Source: Microbacterium yannicii
GTDB taxonomy: Bacteria > Actinomycetota > Actinomycetes > Actinomycetales > Microbacteriaceae
Length of the DNA stretch: 64,000 bases
Direction of reading: 5' to 3'
Assembly (NCBI RefSeq): GCF_024055635.1
Contig: NZ_JAMXMB010000011.1
Location: forward strand, 1-64,000
Of this stretch, positions 1-8,892 are shown piece after piece. Every line of letters begins with the position of its first letter. Position 1 is the first letter of the stretch. A program made the position numbers and the translations under genes. The notes under the pieces are model-generated. The model was not told where the DNA came from. It saw only the letters and a program-made list of their open reading frames with translations, and did no database searches.

Positions 1-408
1 TCGACGGGCGTGGTGACGTTCAGTCCTACGTCGGCGCTGCAGCGTGCGAAGACGTATGCGGTGACCGCGACGGCGAACGGTGCCGCGGTCTCGGGTGGGG
101 CGTGGTCGTTCACGACTCTTCCGAACCCGTCGGTGACGGCGAAGTCGCCGGCTGCGGACGCGACGAATGTGGATCCGGCGACGGCGGTGATCTCGGTGAC
201 GCTGGCCAACGCGTCGGCGGGTGCGATCACGGTGACCTCGGGTGGTGCCGCGGTGGCGGGTACGTCGAGCTTCAACGCGTCGACGGGCGTGGTGACGTTC
301 AGTCCTACGTCGGCGCTGCAGCGTGCGAAGACGTATGCGGTGACCGCGACGGCGAACGGTGCCGCGGTCTCGGGCGGGGCGTGGTCGTTCACGACTCTTC
401 CGAACCCG
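1..408 (+). repeat. Near-identical tandem repeat, period 279 bp, inside the Ig-like gene
   Basis: Bases 1-129 recur at 280-408 with a single mismatch (t to c in the GGW codon run). The 279-bp period equals 93 codons, one Ig-like module. Later modules of the same gene are clearly diverged, so this pair reflects recent duplication or gene conversion. More copies may lie upstream of the window. Confidence 0.9.
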
Positions 409-1431
409 GCCATCATGGCGAGGACGCCAGCCTCGTCGGCGACCGGAGTGCTCGTAAACGCCCCGATCACCGCGACGATCTCGAACGCGTCGGGCGCCGC
501 GATCACTGTGACCACGGGCGGTGCCGCAGTGGCGGGCACCTCCAGCTTCAACGCCTCGACCGGAGTCGTGACCTTCACGCCGACGGCGGCTCTCGGCTTC
601 TCGCGTAGCTACTCGGTCACGGCGACCGCCAACGGCGCCGCGCTCACCGGCGGGACCTGGTCGTTCACCACTATCGCGCAGGCGACTCGGTCGTCGAGCG
701 CCCCGGCGGCCAACGCGACCAACGTCAACCCGACCGGGCTGACCATCACCGCAACGCTCAGCAGCGGCGCACAGGCTGGCGCCATCACCCTGGCGCAGGG
801 CACGACGAACGTCGCGGGAACGTCGACCTACAACGCCAGCACACGCGTGGTGAGCTTCGTGCCGACGGTCACGCTCGACTGGACGAAGAACTACACCGCG
901 ACCGTCACGGCCAACGGCGGGGCGGTGACGAGCGGCACGTGGTCCTTTACGACGATGGCCAAACCCGACCAGGTGAGCCTGTTCACGACCGGCACGCCGA
1001 CGAACCCGAACACGACGACCGTGCAGAACATGAACGCCGGCACACGGTTCAAGACCAGCGCTGCGGGTGTGGTGACGGCCATCAAGTTCTACAAGGGGAC
1101 GCTGAACATCGGCACCCACACGGGTTATCTCTGGAACTCGGCCGGCCAGCAGCTGGCCACGGTGACATTCACCGGTGAGTCGTCTTCCGGGTGGCAGACG
1201 GCCACGCTCTCGACACCGGTTCGGCTCACCGTTGGTGCGGAATACCGCGTGAGCGTGTACAGCACGGCCCGGGTGTACGCGGCGACGACGGGGGGACTCA
1301 GCTCGGTCGTCACCAACGGACCGATCTCGACCATCGCTACCGGTGGCGCTTACTCTTACAGCACGGGGTATCCGAGCACGACGACGACCACCAAGCTCTG
1401 GGTCGACGTCATCTTCGATCCCGACAACTAA
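1..1431 (+). CDS. Secreted Ig-like repeat protein with C-terminal DUF4082 (5'-truncated by window)
   Basis: The frame is open from base 1, so only the C-terminal 476 residues are present. They contain bacterial Ig-like (Big_5/SbsA-type) units of about 93 residues, recognisable by recurring NASTGVVTF, AVTATANGAA and WSFTT motifs, followed from about residue 325 by a DUF4082 domain (KFYKG, TGYLW, GWQTATLSTPV motifs). Such proteins are secreted cell-surface or matrix proteins; the signal peptide must lie upstream of the window. The two most N-terminal units are almost identical in DNA, while later ones have diverged. The gene sits directly before a polysaccharide operon. Binding partner and role are unknown. 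Confidence 0.85.
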   Translation, partial: STGVVTFSPTSALQRAKTYAVTATANGAAVSGGAWSFTTLPNPSVTAKSPAADATNVDPATAVISVTLANASAGAITVTSGGAAVAGTSSFNASTGVVTFSPTSALQRAKTYAVTATANGAAVSGGAWSFTTLPNPAIMARTPASSATGVLVNAPITATISNASGAAITVTTGGAAVAGTSSFNASTGVVTFTPTAALGFSRSYSVTATANGAALTGGTWSFTTIAQATRSSSAPAANATNVNPTGLTITATLSSGAQAGAITLAQGTTNVAGTSTYNASTRVVSFVPTVTLDWTKNYTATVTANGGAVTSGTWSFTTMAKPDQVSLFTTGTPTNPNTTTVQNMNAGTRFKTSAAGVVTAIKFYKGTLNIGTHTGYLWNSAGQQLATVTFTGESSSGWQTATLSTPVRLTVGAEYRVSVYSTARVYAATTGGLSSVVTNGPISTIATGGAYSYSTGYPSTTTTTKLWVDVIFDPDN

Positions 1432-1457
1432 TCGACTGGGTTCGGTAGCAACGATCA

Positions 1458-1477
1458 CTCCGGTTTGGGGACCGGAG
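1458..1477 (+). terminator. Small perfect hairpin between secreted repeat gene and sugar operon
   Basis: CTCCGGT and ACCGGAG form a perfect 7-bp stem around a 6-nt loop (ttgggg), 27 bp after the stop of the repeat gene and 25 bp before the next start. No T-run follows. It could be a terminator or an operator; the function is inferred from position only. Confidence 0.35.
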
Positions 1478-1501
1478 CGAAGGAAATGGGGGTAATCCGA
1501 C

Positions 1502-2563
1502 GTGTCTTCTCGACTGAACGTTGCCGTGATCGGTGCGGGGTACTGGGGGCCGAACCTGGCCCGCAACTTCCGCGCTTCGGCGGACTGGAATCTGGCGGCA
1601 ATCTGCGATCTCGACCTGGCTCGCGCGCAGCGCGTCGCCGACAGCGTCGGGGGGGTGCCGATCACGCCGAGTCTCGACGACGTGCTCACCGACCCGGCGA
1701 TCGATGCCGTCGCGATCGCGACTCCGGCACGCACGCATCATCCGATCGTGCTGGCCGCGCTCGACGCCGGAAAGCACGTCATCGTCGAAAAGCCGCTGGC
1801 CGACACCCGCGAACGCGGAGTCGAGATGGTCGATCGCGCGCGGCAGAACGGTCTCGTCCTGATGGCGGACCACACCTACTGCTACACGCCCGCGGTCCTG
1901 AAGATCCGCGAGCTTATCGAGGAGGGCGCGCTCGGCGACATCCTCTTCGTCGACAGCGTGCGCATCAACCTCGGGCTCATCCAGCCTGATGTCGACGTCT
2001 TCTGGGACCTCGCGCCCCACGACCTGTCGATCATGGACTTCATCCTGCCCGGCGGGCTCGACGTCACCTCGGTGTCGGCTCACGGCTCGGATCCCCTCAA
2101 CACCGGAAAGGCGTGCATCGGCTATCTCGCCATGCCGCTGAACGCCGGCGGAATCGCTCACGTGCACGTCAACTGGCTGAGCCCGACGAAGATCCGTCAG
2201 ATGGTCATCGGCGGCACCAAGCGCACACTCGTGTGGGACGACCTCAATCCGCAGCAGCGCGTCAGCGTCTACGACCGCGGGGTCGATCTCGCTCTGCAGT
2301 CAAAGGAGACCGCCGACACGCGCGCCGCCAACATCTCGTATCGGCTCGGCGACACCTGGGCCCCCGCTCTGCCCGAGCGCGAGGCGCTCGCGAACGTCGC
2401 GGGCGAGTTCGCCGCTGCCATCCGCGAAGCGCGTCCCGCGCGCACCAGCGGCGAATCCGGGCTGCGTGTGCTCTCGGTCCTCGAAGCAGCAACCACCAGC
2501 CTCGGTGCACTCGGTGCGCCTCACCCCGTCACGTCCTACGTCAAGGAAGTTCAGGAAGCATGA
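1502..2563 (+). CDS. Gfo/Idh/MocA-family sugar-nucleotide dehydrogenase (WlbA/WbpB-like)
   Basis: 353 residues, GTG start. An N-terminal Rossmann fold has GAGYWG (residues 11-16) and the family EKP motif (96-98), whose Lys is catalytic in Gfo/Idh/MocA enzymes; the second conserved patch APHDLS is at 171-176. Members next to DegT aminotransferases and acyltransferases usually oxidise C3 of a UDP-HexNAc or UDP-HexNAcA, giving the 3-keto sugar for transamination. This is the first gene of a coupled operon: its TGA overlaps the ATG of the epimerase. The exact substrate cannot be read from sequence. Confidence 0.85.
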   Translation: MSSRLNVAVIGAGYWGPNLARNFRASADWNLAAICDLDLARAQRVADSVGGVPITPSLDDVLTDPAIDAVAIATPARTHHPIVLAALDAGKHVIVEKPLADTRERGVEMVDRARQNGLVLMADHTYCYTPAVLKIRELIEEGALGDILFVDSVRINLGLIQPDVDVFWDLAPHDLSIMDFILPGGLDVTSVSAHGSDPLNTGKACIGYLAMPLNAGGIAHVHVNWLSPTKIRQMVIGGTKRTLVWDDLNPQQRVSVYDRGVDLALQSKETADTRAANISYRLGDTWAPALPEREALANVAGEFAAAIREARPARTSGESGLRVLSVLEAATTSLGALGAPHPVTSYVKEVQEA

Positions 2564-3555
2564 CCACCCTCGAAGGCACCCGCGTTCTCGTCACCGGCGG
2601 AGCGGGCACGATCGGATCCACCCTCGTCGACCAGCTGCTAGACGCCGGGGTCGCCCACGTCGATGTGCTCGACAACCTGGTGCGCGGGCGCCGCGCCAAC
2701 CTCGACGGAGCCTTGGCGTCCGGACGACTCGAACTTGTCGACGGCGACATCCGCGACGCGACGCTCGTCGACGACCTCACCGCCGACAAGGACTTTGTCT
2801 TCCACCAGGCGGCGATCCGCATCACCCAGTGCGCGGAGGAGCCGCGCCTCGCGCTGGAGGTGCTCGTCGACGGCACGTTCAACGTCGTGGAGTCGGCGGC
2901 CAGGCACGGCGTCAAGAAGCTGATCGCGGCGTCCAGCGCGTCGGTCTACGGCATGGCCGAGGAGTTCCCGACGACCGAGCGCCACCACCATGAGAACAAC
3001 GACACGATCTACGGCGCGGCGAAGACCTTCAACGAGGGACTCGTCCGCAGCTTCCGGGCGATGCAGGGATTGGACTACGTCCTGTTGCGCTACTTCAACG
3101 TGTACGGCCCGCGCATGGACGTGCACGGCCTGTACACCGAGGTGCTCGTGCGCTGGATGGAGCGCATCGCCGACGGCAAGCCGCCGCTGATCTTCGGCGA
3201 CGGGCAGCAGACCATGGACTTCGTGTGCGTGCCCGATATCGCCCGCGCCAACGTCCTCGCGGCGCAGAGCGACGTCGTCGAGGGAACCTACAACATCGCC
3301 AGCGGCACCGAGACGAGCCTGCTGGAGCTCGCCGAAGCCCTGCTGCGAGTGATGGGCTCCGATCTGGGCGTCGAGCACGGGCCCGAGCGGGCGGTGAACG
3401 GCGTGGCGCGCCGTCTCGCCGACACGTCCGCGGCGAAGCGGGACCTCGGTTTCGAGGCGACGATCGGCATCGACGAAGGACTGCGTCAGCTCGTCGAGTG
3501 GTGGCAGCCGCTGCGCGAGGAGATCGCGTCCGGCCGGTCGGTGACCGTCTCGTGA
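2560..3555 (+). CDS. NAD-dependent nucleotide-sugar epimerase/dehydratase (extended SDR)
   Basis: 331 residues. The ATG at 2560 overlaps the upstream stop (ATGA), which rules out the longer open frame. Cofactor motif GGAGTIG is at 13-19, the YxxxK pair at Y151/K155, and SSASVYG precedes it, as in UDP-glucose 4-epimerase-like enzymes. It probably epimerises or dehydrates the nucleotide sugar used by the neighbouring aminotransferases. Its GTGA overlap with the next gene implies translational coupling. The family is certain; the substrate is not. Confidence 0.85.
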   Translation: MTTLEGTRVLVTGGAGTIGSTLVDQLLDAGVAHVDVLDNLVRGRRANLDGALASGRLELVDGDIRDATLVDDLTADKDFVFHQAAIRITQCAEEPRLALEVLVDGTFNVVESAARHGVKKLIAASSASVYGMAEEFPTTERHHHENNDTIYGAAKTFNEGLVRSFRAMQGLDYVLLRYFNVYGPRMDVHGLYTEVLVRWMERIADGKPPLIFGDGQQTMDFVCVPDIARANVLAAQSDVVEGTYNIASGTETSLLELAEALLRVMGSDLGVEHGPERAVNGVARRLADTSAAKRDLGFEATIGIDEGLRQLVEWWQPLREEIASGRSVTVS

Positions 3556-4694
3556 GCGACCGCATAAATGTGATGGTCCCCTGGCTCGGCCAGGAGGAGG
3601 CGGATGCCGTCGCCGAAGCCATCGCCAGCGGATGGGTCGCTCAGGGCCCGCGCGTCGCGCGCTTCGAGAATGAGTTCGCGAGTGCGATGCAGGCGCGGTA
3701 CGCGGTCGCGACCAGCAGCTGCACGACCGCCCTGCACCTCGCTCTGATCGTGGCGGGTGTCGGACCGGGCGACGACGTCGTGGTGCCGTCGTTCTCGTTC
3801 ATCGCGACCACGAACGCGGTCAAGTACGTCGGAGCGAACCCCGTGTTCGCCGAGGTCGACCCGGTCACCGGCAACGTCACCGGTCACACTGTCGCAGAAG
3901 CGCTGACCCCGCAGACGCGCGCCGTGATTGCCGTGGATCAGGGCGGCGTGCCCGTCGACATCGACGACATCCGTTCGTTCACCGATCAGCTCAACATTGT
4001 CGTCGTCGAAGATGCGGCGTGCGGCGCCGGCTCGACGTACCGGGGTCGTCCGGTCGGTGCAGGCGCCGAGATCGCCGCGTGGTCCTTCCACCCGCGCAAG
4101 CTCCTCACCACGGGCGAGGGCGGCATGATCACGACGTCCAACCCTGACTGGGCGGACCGCGCGCGACACCTGCGCGAGCACGCGATGAGCGTCTCGGCGG
4201 CCGACCGCCACACGTCGGTGCTTCCGCCCGCGGAGGAGTACACCGAGATCGGCTTCAACTTCCGCATGACCGACCTACAGGCGGCCGTCGGCCTCGTGCA
4301 GCTCGGGCGCCTGCCCGCGATCGTCGCACGACGCCGCGAGATCGCCGAACGGTATCAGCAGGCGATCGGCGACATTGCCGGCCTGCGCGCGGTGGCTGAC
4401 CCCGACTACGGCACGGGCAACTTCCAGTCGTTCTGGGTCGAAGTAAAAGACGAGTACCCGACGGATCGCGAGGGACTGCTCGAGGCGCTCGCGAACGCCG
4501 ACATCTCGGCCCGTCGCGGAATCATGGCGTCGCACCGTCAGCCCCCGTACCGCGACCTCACGCCGGAGAGCGGTCTGCCGGTCACCGAGCACCTCAACGA
4601 CAACACGCTCATCCTTCCGGTCTTTCATCAGCTGACGCAGGACGACCAGGAGCGTGTGATCGCGGTCCTTCGCTCGACGAGCGGGTCGGCGTAG
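3552..4694 (+). CDS. DegT/DnrJ/EryC1/StrS PLP sugar aminotransferase (first copy)
   Basis: 380 residues from the GTG at 3552, which overlaps the epimerase stop as GTGA. The PLP lysine is K183 in FHPRKLLTTGEGG, and EDAACG at 153-158 supplies the Asp that contacts the pyridine nitrogen. Enzymes of this family transfer an amino group from glutamate to a keto sugar nucleotide. The position after a Gfo/Idh dehydrogenase and before a NeuD-type acyltransferase suggests synthesis of an N-acylated amino sugar. It overlaps the next gene by one base. Confidence 0.88.
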   Translation: MSDRINVMVPWLGQEEADAVAEAIASGWVAQGPRVARFENEFASAMQARYAVATSSCTTALHLALIVAGVGPGDDVVVPSFSFIATTNAVKYVGANPVFAEVDPVTGNVTGHTVAEALTPQTRAVIAVDQGGVPVDIDDIRSFTDQLNIVVVEDAACGAGSTYRGRPVGAGAEIAAWSFHPRKLLTTGEGGMITTSNPDWADRARHLREHAMSVSAADRHTSVLPPAEEYTEIGFNFRMTDLQAAVGLVQLGRLPAIVARRREIAERYQQAIGDIAGLRAVADPDYGTGNFQSFWVEVKDEYPTDREGLLEALANADISARRGIMASHRQPPYRDLTPESGLPVTEHLNDNTLILPVFHQLTQDDQERVIAVLRSTSGSA

Positions 4695-5329
4695 TGGCGC
4701 GGGGGCTCCTCATCGTCGGCGCGAGCGGTCTCGCGCGCGAGGTGCTCGCCGCGGGGATCACGGGCGTCGTCGGCATCCTCGACGACAATGTGGGGCTCCA
4801 CGAGACCGAGATCGCCGGCATCCCCGTCCTCGGCGCTGTCGTCGATGCCGTCTCCCGGGCTGAATCGCTGCTTGTCTGCGTGGGGCCGAGCCAGAGCCGT
4901 CGCAACATCGTGAGGCGATTCCGCAAGTTCGGGGTCGCCGAGGAACGGTACGCGACGTTCGTGGCCCGATCGGCACGGATCGGCCGTTCGAGTGACATCG
5001 GGCACGGCAGCATCCTCCTCGACAACGTGGTCGTGACGGCGGATGCCGCGCTCGGCCGCCACGTCGTGGCGATGCCGAACTGCACTATCACGCACGACGA
5101 CGTGCTGGAGGACTACGTGACCCTGGCGGCCGGGGTCGCGCTGGGCGGCAGCGTCCGAGTGGGCGAAGCGGCGTACGTCGGAATGAATGCATCCGTGCGT
5201 CAAGGGCTCACGATAGGCTCCGAGTCCACAGTGGGAATGGGGGCCGTCGTGCTGAAGGACGTCCCCGCTGAAGCGACGTGGGCCGGCGTGCCGGCGAAGG
5301 ACATCCGGGCGGACGAGGGGCGTCGATGA
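4694..5329 (+). CDS. NeuD/PglD-type sugar O- or N-acyltransferase
   Basis: 211 residues, GTG start sharing one base with the upstream stop. The N-terminus GLLIVGASGLAREV is the PglD-type nucleotide-sugar-binding fold; from about residue 90 hexapeptide repeats form a left-handed beta-helix. PglD/WlbB relatives use acetyl-CoA to acetylate the amino group installed by a DegT aminotransferase. That fits the order here, so it probably acylates a 3- or 4-amino UDP-sugar. O-acylation as in NeuD cannot be excluded. Confidence 0.82.
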   Translation: MARGLLIVGASGLAREVLAAGITGVVGILDDNVGLHETEIAGIPVLGAVVDAVSRAESLLVCVGPSQSRRNIVRRFRKFGVAEERYATFVARSARIGRSSDIGHGSILLDNVVVTADAALGRHVVAMPNCTITHDDVLEDYVTLAAGVALGGSVRVGEAAYVGMNASVRQGLTIGSESTVGMGAVVLKDVPAEATWAGVPAKDIRADEGRR

Positions 5330-6285
5330 AGCACATCGTCCTGCCGCGCCGGGTGCGACGCACCCCGACGGTCACGGTGGTCATGCCGTGCTACAAGTAC
5401 GGCCGGTTCCTGCGTTCGGCGGTGCGCAGCGCGCTGGATCAGTCGAGGGTCGACGTTCGCGTGCTGATCGTCGACGACGCATCACCCGACGATTCGGCGG
5501 AGGTCGCACAGCGTCTCGCGGCCGAGGACCCGAGAGTCCGGGTGCTCGTGCACGAGGTGAATCGCGGTCACATCCAGACGTACAACGACGGATTCGCGCT
5601 GGTCGACACGGACTACGTCACACTCGTGTCGGCAGACGACATCGTCGCTCCCGGGTCGCTGGATCGCGCCATCTCGCTGATGGAGCGCTACCCCCGCGTC
5701 GGCCTCGTCTACGGCGCGATCGCCACCTTCGCCGACGACGCGGACCAGCGACCGAAGCGCTCGCGCTGGTATCACCTCTGGCGCGTCTGGGGGCAGGACG
5801 AATGGATCGATGCCGTCGCCCGTTCCGGCTACAACCCGATCGCATCGCCCGAGGCTGTGGTTCGAACGGCAGCGCTGCGAGAGGTTGGCGGCTACAACCC
5901 CGCGCTCCCGCACACCGGAGACCTCGAGTACTGGCTTCGGATCGCCGCGCACTGGCAGGTCGGCGAGGTGCACGGCCCGGTCCAGGCGTACTACCGCGTT
6001 CACGGCGCCAACATGCATCTGAAGGATTTCGGAACACGGGAGGTCGATCTGCGGGAGCGCTTCGCCGCGTTCTGCGTGCTCCGAGATGCGGCGGTGCAGT
6101 CGGGACTGCCTCGTGCAAGCCAGCATCTCGACACCGCCCGCCAGGCGATCCTCGCGCAGGTCGATGCCCTGATCGCCGAAGAGCGCGCCGCCGGCACTTC
6201 GACCGCGTCGCTCGAGGCGTTCCAGCGGGAACTCGCCGACGGCCGCGCCCCGCGCCCCACCAACCCCGTCTCATCGGAGTCTTGA
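5326..6285 (+). CDS. Family 2 glycosyltransferase
   Basis: 319 residues; the ATG at 5326 overlaps the acyltransferase stop (ATGA). The GT-A fold is clear: VVMPCYKYGRF near residue 15, VDDASPDD around 49 and the metal-binding SADD around 104, followed by GGYNP and GDLEYWLR acceptor-region motifs. No membrane segment is evident, so it acts at the cytoplasmic membrane face on a lipid-linked acceptor. Donor and linkage are unknown. Confidence 0.85.
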   Translation: MKHIVLPRRVRRTPTVTVVMPCYKYGRFLRSAVRSALDQSRVDVRVLIVDDASPDDSAEVAQRLAAEDPRVRVLVHEVNRGHIQTYNDGFALVDTDYVTLVSADDIVAPGSLDRAISLMERYPRVGLVYGAIATFADDADQRPKRSRWYHLWRVWGQDEWIDAVARSGYNPIASPEAVVRTAALREVGGYNPALPHTGDLEYWLRIAAHWQVGEVHGPVQAYYRVHGANMHLKDFGTREVDLRERFAAFCVLRDAAVQSGLPRASQHLDTARQAILAQVDALIAEERAAGTSTASLEAFQRELADGRAPRPTNPVSSES

Positions 6286-6291
6286 TCACCT

Positions 6292-7401
6292 ATGCCCACG
6301 AACAACGTCCCCATGCTGGATCTCCAGTATCAGCACCGGCTCGTCGCGGCTGAGGTCGCGGAAGGATTCACTCGCGTGCTCGATGCGTCGAGTTACGTGC
6401 TCGGGCCCGAGGCCGCCGCGTTCGAGCGCGCCTATGCGGAGTACCTCGGTGTCGCACACGTCCTGGGCGTCGGCAACGGCACGGACGCACTAGTGCTGGC
6501 CTTGCGGGCCGCGGGGATCGGCGAGGGCGACGAGGTCATCCTGCCGGCGAACACGTTCGTGGCGACCGCCGAGGCGGTTGCGCTCGTCGGCGCGAAGCCC
6601 GTTCTCGTCGACTCCGGCGAAGACTTCCTGATCGAGGCGGATGCCGTCGCCGTTGCACTCACTCCGCTCACGCGCGCGGTGCTCCCGGTGCACCTCTACG
6701 GCCAGGTCGCCGATGTCCAGGCAATCCGAGGTGTGGTGGGATCGGACGTCGTCGTCATCGAGGACGCGGCGCAGAGCCAGGGCGCGGTCCGCGACGGACG
6801 TGCCGCCGGAAGCCTCGGCGACATCGCCGCCACGAGCTTCTACCCCGGCAAGAACCTCGGTGCGTACGGCGACGCCGGCGGCGTATCGACCGACTCCGAT
6901 CGACTCGCCGATGCCGTCCGGGCACTGCGCAACCATGGTGGTGTCGAGCGCTACCAGCACGATGTGATCGGCACCAACTCGCGACTGGACGGCCTCCAGG
7001 CGGTCGTGCTGAGCGCGAAGCTTCGGCGGCTCGATGAGTGGAACGAGCAACGCCGCACGATCGCCGATCGGTATCGTCTGCTGCTCGGCGACGTTGCGGC
7101 AGTCGCCCTCCCGATCGTGGGCGAGCGCTCCGCGCACGTGTATCACCAGTTTGTGATCCAGGTCGACGATCGGGATCGCGTCTTCGACGAGATGGCTGCG
7201 GCCGGCATCGGAGTAGGCATCCACTATCCCAAGCCCATCCACCTGCTCGGAGCCTTCGCAGATCGCGGACTGGGCGCCGCGGGAGCGTTCCCCCGGGCGG
7301 AGCGCCAGGCCGGCCGCATCCTGTCGCTGCCGATCTACCCCGGTCTCACGGAGCAGATGCAGGACCGCGTCGTCGAGGAGCTGATTCGATCCGTCGCATA
7401 G
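6292..7401 (+). CDS. DegT/DnrJ/EryC1/StrS PLP sugar aminotransferase (second copy)
   Basis: 369 residues, ATG start 6 bp after the GT2 gene. The PLP lysine is K187 in FYPGKNLGAYGDAGG; EDAAQSQGA (157-165) carries the cofactor Asp. It is closer to FdtB/WlbC-type enzymes than the first copy, whose Schiff-base motif is FHPRK. Two different aminotransferases in one operon point to two amino sugars or a diamino sugar. Substrates are not predictable from sequence. Confidence 0.88.
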   Translation: MPTNNVPMLDLQYQHRLVAAEVAEGFTRVLDASSYVLGPEAAAFERAYAEYLGVAHVLGVGNGTDALVLALRAAGIGEGDEVILPANTFVATAEAVALVGAKPVLVDSGEDFLIEADAVAVALTPLTRAVLPVHLYGQVADVQAIRGVVGSDVVVIEDAAQSQGAVRDGRAAGSLGDIAATSFYPGKNLGAYGDAGGVSTDSDRLADAVRALRNHGGVERYQHDVIGTNSRLDGLQAVVLSAKLRRLDEWNEQRRTIADRYRLLLGDVAAVALPIVGERSAHVYHQFVIQVDDRDRVFDEMAAAGIGVGIHYPKPIHLLGAFADRGLGAAGAFPRAERQAGRILSLPIYPGLTEQMQDRVVEELIRSVA

Positions 7402-7417
7402 GCGGTGAGAGTGCAGG

Positions 7418-8890
7418 ATGAGCGACCAGGGTCAGGAGCAGCTCGGCTCACGTGCCGCAGGCAGCGTGGCTTGGCTGACCGCGCAGACGTGGATCGTCAA
7501 GGCGGGCGGATTCGTTACCGTCATCATTCTGGCGCGCCTCCTCACGCCCCAGGATTTCGGGCTAGTGGCGGTGGCGATGACCATCGTGCCCTTGGTGTAT
7601 CTGCTCGCGGAACTCGGGTTCGGGACCTACCTCGTGCAGGCGAAGGTCGCCGGCCGCCGGGCGATCGGCACCGCGTTCTGGTATGCCGTGGGTGCCGGCG
7701 TGATCCTGACGGCGGCATTGATCCTCTGCGCGCCCTGGCTGGAGGACCTCTTCGGCGTTCCCGGGGTCGCGGGCGTGATCGTTGGGATCAGCCCCGCCGT
7801 CATGTTCGTGAGCCTGGCGGCCGTACCGGTCGCGCTGATGCGCCGCGAGATGCGGTTCCGCGCGCTGGCGATCCAGTCCGCGGTCGCCGCGGTGCTCGCG
7901 CAGATCGTGGCGATCCTGCTGGCGCTCTCCGGGGCAGGGGTGTGGGCGCTGGTCGCACAGGTCGGCGTCAGCCAGGCCGTCACCTGGATCGCGGCCTGGA
8001 TCTCGACCCGCTGGCGTCCGCCCGCGGTCTTCGACTGGCAAGAGTTCCGCACCATGTTCAGCTTCGGCGCCAAGGTCGTCGGCATCAACGGCATCGCCAC
8101 CGTGCGACAGTGGGCGGAGAGCCTGATCATCACGAATGTGCTGGGCGCGAACGCGCTCGGCCAGTTGGCGATCGCACAGCGACTGATCCTGACCAGCCAG
8201 GAGATCGCCGGGGCAGCGATCGCTCCGGTGTCGACCGTGGTGTTCGCCCAGGTGCGTGACGATCCGGAGCGGCTCAAGCGCGGGTACGACCGCGCGCTGG
8301 CGCTCGCCTACTACGTGATCACGCCGGCGATGACGGCCATCCTGGTGACCGCTCCGGTGCTCGTGCCGTTGCTGTTCGGCGACCAGTGGACGGCGAGCGT
8401 GGTCCCCACCCAGTGGCTTGCCGTCGCGGCCCTGTTCACGATGGCTGCCGCACTGGATCACGGATTCTTCTACGGACTCGGCCGCCCCGGCCTCTGGCTG
8501 GTCTACGGGCTCGCCGTCGATGCCCTGACGGTCCTGGTCACGTTCCTGACGGCCGCCTACGGCCTCAACGCGATCACCGCAGGGTTCGCCGGCGTGGCCG
8601 CGCTGGCTGCCGTGGTGCGCTGGGTGATGATCTCGCGGATGCTCTCCACGTCACTGTGGACGGTCGCCCGGCGCGGCCTCGCGGCCGTCGTCCTCATGGC
8701 CGTGACGGGCGGACTCGGCTGGCTCGCCTTCACGCTGACGGGGAGCTGGCCCGGCCTGCTGCAGATCGTGCTCGCTTCGGTGGTCGTTCTCGCGGCGCAC
8801 ATGGCTCTCGCGCGGCTGCTGCTCGCACGCGGCTCGCAAGACTTCTTCGCCGAGGTGCGCAGGAGGCTGCGACCCCGCGCCCGCAGCTGA
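7418..8890 (+). CDS. Polysaccharide flippase, WzxC/PST type (MOP superfamily)
   Basis: 490 residues with about 12-14 hydrophobic segments. The N-terminal LARLLTPQDFGLVAVAM stretch is typical of WzxC-like oligosaccharide-lipid flippases, which move undecaprenyl-linked repeat units across the membrane. It is the last gene of the 1502-8890 operon and fits a Wzx/Wzy export route, with the polymerase-like gene at 20145. Its stop lies only 2 bp from the end of the convergent gene, leaving no room for a terminator between them. Confidence 0.85.
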   Translation: MSDQGQEQLGSRAAGSVAWLTAQTWIVKAGGFVTVIILARLLTPQDFGLVAVAMTIVPLVYLLAELGFGTYLVQAKVAGRRAIGTAFWYAVGAGVILTAALILCAPWLEDLFGVPGVAGVIVGISPAVMFVSLAAVPVALMRREMRFRALAIQSAVAAVLAQIVAILLALSGAGVWALVAQVGVSQAVTWIAAWISTRWRPPAVFDWQEFRTMFSFGAKVVGINGIATVRQWAESLIITNVLGANALGQLAIAQRLILTSQEIAGAAIAPVSTVVFAQVRDDPERLKRGYDRALALAYYVITPAMTAILVTAPVLVPLLFGDQWTASVVPTQWLAVAALFTMAAALDHGFFYGLGRPGLWLVYGLAVDALTVLVTFLTAAYGLNAITAGFAGVAALAAVVRWVMISRMLSTSLWTVARRGLAAVVLMAVTGGLGWLAFTLTGSWPGLLQIVLASVVVLAAHMALARLLLARGSQDFFAEVRRRLRPRARS

Positions 8891-8892
8891 GG

